Shown: positions 51,591 through 59,755 of the stretch, piece after piece
How the letters are laid out: every line of letters starts with the position of its first letter
Position numbering within the stretch: position 1 is the first letter of the stretch
Origin: Tranzscheliella williamsii
Taxonomy: Eukaryota > Basidiomycota > Ustilaginomycetes > Ustilaginales > Ustilaginaceae
DNA length: 64,000 nt
Assembly: GCA_023212725.1 (NCBI GenBank)
Contig: JALBYF010000044.1
Span: 1 to 64,000 of the forward strand
Direction of reading: 5' to 3'
Translations under genes and position numbers: made by a program
Notes under the pieces: model-generated
Told to the model about the DNA's origin: nothing
Database searches by the model: none
What the model saw: only the letters and a program-made list of their open reading frames with translations

Positions 51591-52874
51591 CTAATGCTGT
51601 GAACAAACCACAGACTGACTAGGAGATTGATGACTCAGACCATCGGTCCAACCACAAAAGGCTTGGAGTGATTGGCTCCATTGGTGTCGCTGCCAGTCGA
51701 GAATGATGGGGACCATGTCAAGCAAACCGAATTGTGGCCAGTACTTGTCGACGAAGTGCAGTTGTGTGTGGGAGTTGCACTGCCAAAGCATGAAATCGCT
51801 GAGACGAGACACCCCTGACGTCCGGACAAGGATATCTAGCGGTGGAGAGTGAGCAAGCTGCATTTCTTTGGCGAGGTCACAGGCATCAATGGAAAGCGAT
51901 ACGCCTTTCGGGAGTCTTGGTTCCTCTTGCTGTTCGGGCAGCACGCCGCAATGTGAGGATGATTTGAGTCTAGCTTTTTCGGCGTCCGGAAGGGGACCGG
52001 CCCATCCATCGACTGATCTGGAAGAAGGCTCCGAATCGAGGCTTGCAGTGGCTTCTCTTTCCGAATCGATTGGACGTGTGCCCGCCGTGGTGGTACCGAA
52101 ATCTTCGCTGCGGATGGCCACTTTTTCGAGATGACGCAGCCTCTTGTCCAGGGAGCTTCGAGCGGCGCCCGCGATTTCGTCTCTGCTGGCATACGGCATG
52201 CAGATATTGAGTGTTGCCTTGGAGTTGGCCTTTGTCATGCCCTCGACTCTCTCCACCGCCTCTTGCACATCCTTGGGTAGAAGCTCTTTCCGTCCTACAA
52301 TCTTTATCCTTACTGAATATCTCGCAATGAGCTCTCCGTGGCCTGCCAGTTCAATCAGCCTGGTCTTGGCAATCTCCATAAGCGCATTGACCTCGGACTC
52401 GGTCCTTCGGAAGTTGTCGATAGCAAAGGCGTATACAGTGACTGTATCTAGGCCTCTCAGATTCAAGCATACCTCAAGTACCTTTTTTAGCGTCGCAAAT
52501 CCGCTAAGATGACCCTGCTGAATTGTATGTTGAGAGGTTCGGGCCCATCGTCGGTTTCCGTCCATGACGAATGCCACATGCCTTGGGATCGGTCCGAGGG
52601 ACAGTGCGCGAAGCAGCAGTTGCTGAGGATTCGGGACTGGCAATATAGACAAAACTGAAAGCGGCGACAACGCTGCTCTTTTAAGCAAAGAAGACTTGGA
52701 GGGCATCACCCTAGCGCTCTTATCTTCATTGTTTGTAGTACCTGGGGTGCCGGCTGATTGTTGCTTCGGGTTTTCGGCAATCACATTGGAGCTGTCTCTG
52801 GCGGACTCGCTGCGGCTGCAGCTTAGTGAGCTGGAAGGCTCCGATATGGACATGGTGGGTGGAGTGAATTGCAT
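51591..52874 (-). CDS. RER2: cis-Prenyltransferase, dehydrodolichyl diphosphate synthase type
   Basis: Predicted 427 residues, intronless. Start MQFTPPTMSI at 52874; a second Met at residue 8 is possible. The enzyme extends farnesyl diphosphate with isopentenyl diphosphate to make the dolichol precursor for protein glycosylation at the ER. Family motifs in order: RHVAFVMDGNRRWA with catalytic Asp near 105, GHLSGFATLKKVLEVC, TVYAFAIDNFRRTESEV, RIKIVGRKELLP and DILVRTSGVSRLSDFMLWQ followed by LHFVDKYWPQFGLLD. The SGVSRLSDF form is that of fungal Rer2/Srt1 subunits. An insertion of about 90 Ser/Glu-rich residues (about 255-345) lies between CMPYASRDEIAGA and SIDACDLAKEM. The protein is therefore long compared with yeast Rer2 (286). 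Divergent from the LAA2-like gene. Confidence 0.9.
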   Translation of the reverse strand: MQFTPPTMSISEPSSSLSCSRSESARDSSNVIAENPKQQSAGTPGTTNNEDKSARVMPSKSSLLKRAALSPLSVLSILPVPNPQQLLLRALSLGPIPRHVAFVMDGNRRWARTSQHTIQQGHLSGFATLKKVLEVCLNLRGLDTVTVYAFAIDNFRRTESEVNALMEIAKTRLIELAGHGELIARYSVRIKIVGRKELLPKDVQEAVERVEGMTKANSKATLNICMPYASRDEIAGAARSSLDKRLRHLEKVAIRSEDFGTTTAGTRPIDSEREATASLDSEPSSRSVDGWAGPLPDAEKARLKSSSHCGVLPEQQEEPRLPKGVSLSIDACDLAKEMQLAHSPPLDILVRTSGVSRLSDFMLWQCNSHTQLHFVDKYWPQFGLLDMVPIILDWQRHQWSQSLQAFCGWTDGLSHQSPSQSVVCSQH

Positions 52875-53183
52875 CAGGGTCGAGAACCAGAAGGAATGAA
52901 CGAGCTTCGGTCCAAGGGAACATTGGCTTGGAACTTCTAAACGCGGGTCGCAACAACCGCGAGCATTAAATCGGCGATATGACTGAGGCGATCGGGATAC
53001 GGTTGGGCCAATTTACACTGTCGGACCACAGGTTTGAGCCAACCGCCGATGTGGTTCAACAAGCCTTCTTATCCTGATTGCCACACCTAGATCTTCCTAC
53101 CGCATGGCGCCCGTGCTACGCAGAGACTTGCAACCAGGCTTCCGCAACCCACGCTAGGAAGCGCCAAGTCGCGCGCCGTGACC
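52875..53183. promoter_or_regulatory. Short divergent promoter, RER2 (-) and LAA2-like gene (+)
   Basis: 309 bp between the two start codons. No further element recognised. Confidence 0.45.
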
Positions 53184-54977
53184 ATGGATCAGGACCCATT
53201 CGCCGTCTGGGACGATCCAGCTCCGGCGCTCACGTCGTCGCAAGCCTCGGCCGTTGAAGAACGCATTCTATCATCAGCTGCGGAGGAGACCACGGAACAG
53301 GAGCGGCCTTCGCTCGAATACAGCGACGAAGATCCGGGCTGGGGCCTGCCGCCGTCGTCGTCCAAGATCAGCAGCCCCGAAACGCCACGCAAAACGGCAG
53401 ATCCTACCCCGCCCGCAGAGACGATACCCGTTCAAGAGCCAAGTCGCTCAGCTCCTGAGACTCAACACAAACATACCGGCGCCAAAGATGCCCTGCGGGA
53501 AGCTCCCGTTCCACCACGAGAAGCATCTCCGGTGCAGCCGACGTCCCCAGCAATAAGTGGGAATGCAGATTCGCCGCCCATAGCAGCAGTCACCGGTGCT
53601 GTCAACGGGACTACCCGCCCTGACAGCGAAGCTCAACCAGCGGAGAGCTCCACAGAGCTCAGCACAGATGCACCGCAAGAATACGATCAGAGCGAAACTC
53701 TAGATGAAGCTAGGCAGACCGATGAAGGTGTTGGGGCCGAAGATGACTTTGACGAGCCGGTCGAAGGAGACGAAGGCGTGGCTGGCAATGACGACTTTGG
53801 AGACTTTGACGATTTCGAAGACGGAACCGCGGATGATGCGGATGGGTTTGGAGAGGCGGAAATGTTTGAGGCAGCATCAAACAAGACTGACGGCTCTGCG
53901 GCTGTCGCAGAAACGGCTGTGCCGGCTGAGGCGGCGGCCACAGCCTCACGAACATGGTCCACGCTGGACGTCACTCCGACGTCGACGAGGGAGGATCTCT
54001 CTGCATCTGTTGCGCAACTTTTGCCAATGTCGCAGGCAGCGGAAAAAGAGCTGAGCCGGGAAGCGTTAAGGCAAATATCTGGCCAATCGCAGGTCTTGGT
54101 GGAGGAGAGCTCTAGAAAGCTCTGGTCTGACCTCTGCTCCTTGCCTTCAGTCCGACCCATTGACTGGGTCCGGAGCAAAACACGGCGAGATTACCTCATC
54201 TCCATGGGCGTTCCAGTGAACCTGGATGAGATCCACTCTTCGTTCGCTTCAGGCTCGGGGAGCTCGAAAGCGCTGCCGCCACTCAAGCTCAAGCTTGACT
54301 CTTCAGCTAACCGGGCGGCAGGCCCGAACAGCGCGCCTGCTGATGGCTCCGTGTCGGTGCTGCAACGCAGCTCCAGCCTGAAAGTAGGAAGCACAACAGC
54401 GGGTGGGGCAGCGACATCGACCTCGACAGCGCAGCGATCTGCATCTACCTCCAACAGTCCAAGAAACGGAAGCCCAAGCCCGGCGATGGGGTCTAGCACG
54501 AATCGGGAGCGCATGGCGGAGAGGCGACGTGAAGAGCTCGGCTTGGGTCCCGCTCCTCAAGTCGATCTGCGGCGAGCTCTAGAGCTGGTGGGCAAGACCG
54601 AGGACCAGCTAACGCTCATGTCTCTCCCAGCGCTTGCATCAATGCTGAGGGAGCTAAATTCGCTGACGAGGTCAAGTTCGAGTCTCCTGACGCATCATCT
54701 GACAATGAGGGAAAGCTTGCAGTCGGATGCAGAGATGTACAACTCGATGATCAAGGAGCTGGTTACCGGAGCGGCGAGCCGATTCAGTGGATCTGCTGGG
54801 ACAGGCGCGGGGTCCAAAGGCGAAAGCAGGCGCGCTACAACGATTGGCGTCAGTGCGCCTTCCGCTGCCAGCAAGAACCGCTCATCGAGCGGTAGCAACG
54901 CGATATCCTCATCGACGGCGCCCAGGGCCATGAGCCCTTCACTGCGTGGCGGTGCCGGCTCCAGCCCTCGCAGATGA
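53184..54977 (+). CDS. LAA2-like AP-1 accessory protein
   Basis: Predicted 597 residues, intronless, ATG at 53184 (MDQDPFAVWDD). The N-terminal half is acidic and disordered and contains repeated Phe-acidic motifs, DDFGDFDDFEDG and GFGEAEMFE (about 205-235), of the kind that bind the gamma-ear of AP-1/GGA clathrin adaptors. A conserved block at about 310-350 (SRKLWSDLCSLPSVRPIDWV, RSKTRRDYLISMGVPVNLDE) resembles the fungal DUF5102 region of yeast Laa2. The rest is Ser-rich with a predicted helical C-terminal segment near 460-540 (VDLRRALELVGKTEDQLTLM, LPALASMLRELNSL). Yeast Laa2 recruits Laa1 to AP-1 vesicles between Golgi and endosome. Orthology is proposed from this block and from the acidic Phe motifs only. 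Confidence 0.68.
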   Translation: MDQDPFAVWDDPAPALTSSQASAVEERILSSAAEETTEQERPSLEYSDEDPGWGLPPSSSKISSPETPRKTADPTPPAETIPVQEPSRSAPETQHKHTGAKDALREAPVPPREASPVQPTSPAISGNADSPPIAAVTGAVNGTTRPDSEAQPAESSTELSTDAPQEYDQSETLDEARQTDEGVGAEDDFDEPVEGDEGVAGNDDFGDFDDFEDGTADDADGFGEAEMFEAASNKTDGSAAVAETAVPAEAAATASRTWSTLDVTPTSTREDLSASVAQLLPMSQAAEKELSREALRQISGQSQVLVEESSRKLWSDLCSLPSVRPIDWVRSKTRRDYLISMGVPVNLDEIHSSFASGSGSSKALPPLKLKLDSSANRAAGPNSAPADGSVSVLQRSSSLKVGSTTAGGAATSTSTAQRSASTSNSPRNGSPSPAMGSSTNRERMAERRREELGLGPAPQVDLRRALELVGKTEDQLTLMSLPALASMLRELNSLTRSSSSLLTHHLTMRESLQSDAEMYNSMIKELVTGAASRFSGSAGTGAGSKGESRRATTIGVSAPSAASKNRSSSGSNAISSSTAPRAMSPSLRGGAGSSPRR

Positions 54978-56423
54978 GCGGCATCTCTTGACCGCGACCA
55001 ACCGAATCCGCCCTAAGAAAGGCTCGCTTGGGCAGATCGCTTAGAGGCCGCTTGCGGTGCAGATTTGTAATCTATTTCTGTAGCGTCCATCTAGCATCAA
55101 GGCACGGGTGCACTTGCGGAATTCATTTTGGCGCTCGATCGCCTTGACATCTATGTTGGAGCCTTTGGTGTGAGATTCACACTTGGCGTGAGGCCAGAAC
55201 GACTCGGCCGGTTGTTGGACTGGCCGGGGCACGCGTCCGCAATTTCGTGGCGCGGATCATCTCGATAGGCTAACCGCTCCAGCTGTGCGAGTGCGGCTTA
55301 GCATGCAGAACCCGTCGAGGAAAAACCCGGTAGGCGTTCGTCGGTTGGCTTCCAGACTCGGAGTTCGTGACCATGTTCGTGCCCCGACGCGGCTGCACGT
55401 CTGCAAGTCCACGCCACTGGTCGACAGCGGATGGATCCTTGTGAGCCCGGGAAGGCAGAGGCGACATAAGGGAGGGCGACAGATGGCGTCGACCTGCACA
55501 ACAGCCAAGGTCCCGAGCAAGCCAAGCGAGCACGGTCGGGTTCGACAGCTGACAAGACGGCGTGCTTCCAGACAAAGGAGGCTGCGGGCCATTTCTGTTG
55601 TTGGCAAGTGAAACGCCTCTTTTTCCTTTTCCTGCGCCTGCAGACACAGTCGCTGCAGTTAAGGACAGCGCTGGGTGGCACGACGCGGGGGATCGACAAA
55701 CAGCAAATCGTGAGTCCAATTGGTAAGTCCAATCAAACTCACTTCTACTCTAATTTGAGGCTGACATTCAAGCAGTGGGCCCGCCTGGCGTTGCTATCTT
55801 GCTAGGGTTTGGCGTGCCTCGCTGTCCATCCTGCAACCGACCTCCTCGTTCGCTTCGGCCTGATCATAACTCGGAGCCGTTCGTTTGCCGGGCCACTGGA
55901 CGGCCGACCCTTGCTTTTCACAGGCCGCTCAGGCGACATTCTTCGTTAGTGTCTCCCCGTCTGTGCTGGCCGTGAGACGCTGGTCTGTGGGATGGGCTTG
56001 TTGTTTCGGTGTGCATCTCGGGTAGCGTTTCCCGCAGGCAAGCAGAGGCTGGCATCGCTAATCCCCTCTGCTCCCATGCCGCCCCCCTCTATGCCCGTCG
56101 CGACGGTCGTACGTGCCTTGGAGAATGTAGAGCTTTTGACCAGCCGCCATCCCCGCAAACTTCTGCTCTCTTGCCTCTGCCTCCCGTCGCCACAAGGTCG
56201 AAAAAGTTCCCGTGCAGCCGTTCTTCGCCTCCCCTTCGTCGTCGCGCAGCTTTCCTCCTTCCATCCACATCTCCCTCTCCTCTTGCCACGATCATTCTTC
56301 CGCCCACCGACATCCTAGTTCTTCAGCCCGTTTCTTTGTGATCTCCTCTAGCCAGCCTGGCCGCGCTCTTCGAGACCAACAGGGTACCGCCATCCTGCAC
56401 TCCGCATTTCGCATTTCCTCGCC
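54978..56423. other. 1.4 kb intergenic before the split RNase H-like gene
   Basis: No gene recognised. Short ORFs on both strands at 55.26-55.73 kb are Arg/Ser/Cys-rich and unlike any known family. From 56.05 kb the + strand is strongly C/T-rich, consistent with promoter and leader of the next gene. Confidence 0.45.
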
Positions 56424-59400
56424 ATGCCAACAGTTGCGAAGCGTTCGAAGGGGAAGGCGCCTCCCGGTCAACGACGTCCTTCCGCCGCTGCGTTGTCTGA
56501 ATCTGGCATCTCTAGACGGTCTTCCTTTACCTCCTTCAGGACCGCTGCCGGTGCATCCGGCTACGACTCGGCCGGCGTCCACACGTTTGAGTCTGACGAC
56601 GGAGCGGAGGAGGAAAAACCTTTTGATACTGACGAGCGTTCTATCGATCAAGCAACGAGCACCCGATGGGAAGACGACGGCAAGGATGATGACGACGCAG
56701 ATGAGACCGAGACCGTCTCCCGTCATCAGGCAGCCAACCAACGGCAACATGCAGACGGCGACGATCGATCGAGCAACAGCTCCCAAAGTCCTCCGCACAT
56801 CTTCAACCGCAACCAGTCGAGAGAGACGCTCAACAAGTCGCCTCCCACCTCCCAAGACGACGGGACAAACAGCACTGCTGATGAGCCTGTCGCCAAGTCG
56901 AAAGCTGGTCACCTTGTCGTTACCTCTTCCAAGAAATCGCCGCTCGAGAAGGAGCTTTTGAGCCCGACGTCTTCGACCACGCCCCGGAAAGGAGTCCGCG
57001 GCTCTCATGCAAGCCAACTGACGCTGCCGTATCAGCAGTCGGACAGCGGAAGGGACTACCTCGACTCTTCGCGACGGCTTAGCAAGATGACCATGTCCGG
57101 CCACAGCACCCGTCGGGCGACGTCCCGGGTCAGCAGCTTCCTCGATCTCGACCTCCCGGACACGCAGATGAGAAGTGCGCGACATCGATCCCAGTCCGAA
57201 CGCGGCGGCACAGATTCGAGGCGCTTGTTGGCGCCCGCTCCCGTCCCGGACTTTGAAAGGTCGGCAAGACGTTCGTCGCAGTCGGCCCGCAGTTCTGGCT
57301 CCCGGTATGCGCGCTCCTCCTACGACCAACCTCTGCGATCCCCGACAGGTCAAGATGCCTACCTCTCTCCCGCTCGTGCTTCTCGGCGGGACACTGATAG
57401 GCTGAGCGTCAGCTCGCGCAACACGGTCACCAAGCCTGCCTCTGTCAGGTCCAAGTTGCTTGATGCCGATTCGCAGGTCATCCCGGGGACGCGAATTCGC
57501 AAATACATTGAGCCCGCTCTGACGGATTCCATGCGCAGAGTGCTGAAGCAGTTTACGGGTCACAACATGCGCGATCATCGATGCGATGGATACCCGATCG
57601 CTGTGTTTGTGGGCGCCACCGCGATCGATACGGGTAGCATCATCAACCCTCACATCTCTGGTGCTGTGTCGCTCTACTTCGGTCCGGGTCACCCCAAGAA
57701 CATGGCGTCGCTGTTGCCCGAAGAGGACAGGACGCCCGCGCACATTCCCAACCCGAAAGCACCCACGCCATCCTCGCTGTCGCGGAGGGCCGAGTTGCGG
57801 TCGGCGATCACGGCACTACACACCATCTACGAGCTCTACCGAGGCCGCGCATGTGCCCACATCTGCATCGATTCGGCATACGTTGCCAAGGCCTGGGGAA
57901 CCTGGATTCCCACCTGGGAGCTCAAAGGCTGGCCGGGCGAGGACGACGAGGGCGACCAGGAACGTTGGGAGGACGAGTACTACGAGCGGCGACGCAAGCA
58001 GCGCAGGGCGTACGACCGGTACGGCAGCAGCTACATGGACCTGCCTGACCGTCGTCGCGGCGACCGAGACGGCTATGCCAGTGAAAGCGGCCGGCGGCGG
58101 TCGCGCCAGTCTCGGCAGGCTACCCGTCGACGTGACTACGATGACCGGGATGACTGGCTGGCCAACGACCCCTATGCCGATGGCTACAGCCGGCGAAGCC
58201 CACCCAGCGGCCGCCGCAGCGGCGGTCGCCGCGGTGTCCGAGAGTACGACTACTCGTCGGAAGAGGAAGACGATCGGCGCCGGTCCCGAGACGCGCGACG
58301 CTCGTATGACCGCCGGTACGATGACTATGACCGCCGGCCGTACTCCCCCGAGCGGTCAGCGCCGCGGCGTCGGCCGATGCAGCGTGCGGCGGGGCAGCGT
58401 CTGGTGGACGAAGACCTGCTTCGCGAGCTCGCGGATATCCGCTACGAGTTTGCTATGGTGGAGCGGAACCGGCAAGGCTCGGCGCACCTGTACCTGATCG
58501 ACCGGACCAACAATCCGGCGGACCGGATGGCGCGAGCTGTTGCCAAGCACGACGGGGGCCTGCTCAACCGGGAGGTGAACGAGCTGGGGCTTGGGGACGG
58601 GGATGGAGTGGACATGGAAGCCGCGCAGCTGACAGACGAGGCGGAGCTGTCGGGGGATGAAGCGCAGGAGTGGGCGGAGACGCAGAGCCGGGGGACGCGG
58701 GGCTCGTCCAGCACGCGCAGGGTGCGGGGCGGGGGGAGCAGCCGGGAGAGCATTATGTCTAGCGCAACGGCGCGGTTGCGTAGTTCTGCGTCGCTGCCGT
58801 CGGGGCTGCGGGTGGCGCGGCAGCTGGACGCGTTCGAGGAGGAGGATGAGTGGGACTTGGCTGCTGCGGACGATGCGCGCTCGGTGCGGTCGGCGCGATC
58901 GCATCGCTCGACGCGCGCGCAGCGCGAACGCGACGACTATCTGGCGCGCCAGCCGTCGCCGTCGCAGTCGCGCCGTTCCGCGCGGCGCGCCGCGCCGTCG
59001 CCCGGTCTGCTCTCGCCCGAGATGGCCACGCACCGCGGCTCGCTCGATAGCCGCTCGCCGCGCTCCCCTCCGCACCGATCCCGCCCCCCCCGCCTGCCCG
59101 ACTACCCCGCCTACCCCGACCTGGACGACCTGGTCCCCCCCTCCCCCGCCTGGGACTCCCCCGCCTCCCCCCGCAGCTCCCACTCGCCCACCCGCAAAAC
59201 CTTCTTCGGCAGATCCCGCAACAACAACCCCACCTCCCCCGCCCGCTCCGCCCTGTCGCTCTTCTCCAACCACTCCACCCCCTCCCTCCGCCACCCGGCC
59301 CCCGAAGACGCCGACTACGACTGGCACACGCGCCGCACAACCACCCCGAAACAGCGCCCTCACCGCCATTGGCACCCCACCACCGCCGACGACCCAACCC

Positions 59401-59474
59401 ACAGCTACGGCGACGCCGCCGAGCCGCCCAAGAAAAACTCCCTCCTCGGCCGCCTCTTCGGCCGCAAGAAGTGA
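56424..59474 (+). CDS. Split RNase H-like fold protein, probably catalytically dead, with long disordered flanks
   Basis: Predicted 1016 residues, intronless, start MPTVAKRSKG. Residues 1-350 are Ser/Asp-rich. A conserved block begins at about 355 (RKYIEPALTDSMRRVLKQF) and leads into an RNase H-like fold. Strand 1 is PIAVFVGATAIDTGS (391-405), then SLYFGPGHPKNMASLLPEE, helix A LSRRAELRSAITALHTI with Glu457, strand 4 CIDSAYVAKAW with Asp483, and GTWIPTWELKGWPGED. The fold is then interrupted by about 145 residues (about 511-657) rich in Arg, Asp, Tyr and Ser. It resumes with LVDEDLLRELADIRYEFAMV and TNNPADRMARAVAKH with Asp700. Three of four RNase H carboxylates can be placed, but the first, normally in a TDG motif, is Gly397, and the usual His loop is absent. 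Hydrolysis of RNA:DNA is therefore doubtful. The C-terminal 300 residues are Ser/Arg/Pro-rich, ending in a basic FGRKK. Confidence 0.7.
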   Translation: MPTVAKRSKGKAPPGQRRPSAAALSESGISRRSSFTSFRTAAGASGYDSAGVHTFESDDGAEEEKPFDTDERSIDQATSTRWEDDGKDDDDADETETVSRHQAANQRQHADGDDRSSNSSQSPPHIFNRNQSRETLNKSPPTSQDDGTNSTADEPVAKSKAGHLVVTSSKKSPLEKELLSPTSSTTPRKGVRGSHASQLTLPYQQSDSGRDYLDSSRRLSKMTMSGHSTRRATSRVSSFLDLDLPDTQMRSARHRSQSERGGTDSRRLLAPAPVPDFERSARRSSQSARSSGSRYARSSYDQPLRSPTGQDAYLSPARASRRDTDRLSVSSRNTVTKPASVRSKLLDADSQVIPGTRIRKYIEPALTDSMRRVLKQFTGHNMRDHRCDGYPIAVFVGATAIDTGSIINPHISGAVSLYFGPGHPKNMASLLPEEDRTPAHIPNPKAPTPSSLSRRAELRSAITALHTIYELYRGRACAHICIDSAYVAKAWGTWIPTWELKGWPGEDDEGDQERWEDEYYERRRKQRRAYDRYGSSYMDLPDRRRGDRDGYASESGRRRSRQSRQATRRRDYDDRDDWLANDPYADGYSRRSPPSGRRSGGRRGVREYDYSSEEEDDRRRSRDARRSYDRRYDDYDRRPYSPERSAPRRRPMQRAAGQRLVDEDLLRELADIRYEFAMVERNRQGSAHLYLIDRTNNPADRMARAVAKHDGGLLNREVNELGLGDGDGVDMEAAQLTDEAELSGDEAQEWAETQSRGTRGSSSTRRVRGGGSSRESIMSSATARLRSSASLPSGLRVARQLDAFEEEDEWDLAAADDARSVRSARSHRSTRAQRERDDYLARQPSPSQSRRSARRAAPSPGLLSPEMATHRGSLDSRSPRSPPHRSRPPRLPDYPAYPDLDDLVPPSPAWDSPASPRSSHSPTRKTFFGRSRNNNPTSPARSALSLFSNHSTPSLRHPAPEDADYDWHTRRTTTPKQRPHRHWHPTTADDPTHSYGDAAEPPKKNSLLGRLFGRKK

Positions 59475-59755
59475 GCCCCGCCATCACCGCCAACATCCCA
59501 TCTAGCCTGGGTTCCTCGCGCGTTCTGCTCGTTTTTCTGTATATCCCTGCCTCGCGATCGCTCTGTCACCTAGAATCCAATTTTTACAGAATCTGACCTT
59601 GTCAAGGCAGCAACGCGCTGCTGTGATGGCAAGCGCGCAGGCCACAGTCCGAGAGGCGCAGCAAAGGGCGTGCATTGCAAGGGTATTGACGTGGCAGAGG
59701 TGTGCGGGGCGGGGCGGAGACGGGGATCAAGGGGAGTGGGATGGGCGCGCCGGGG

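Noticed and set aside
56292..57743. 483-codon antisense frame over the start of the split RNase H-like gene
   Set aside because: Arg/Val-rich translation with no motif, overlapping a better-supported + strand gene.
58356..59402. 348-codon antisense ORF over the C-terminal part of the RNase H-like gene
   Set aside because: Gly/Arg/Val-rich composition produced by very high GC; no supporting motif.
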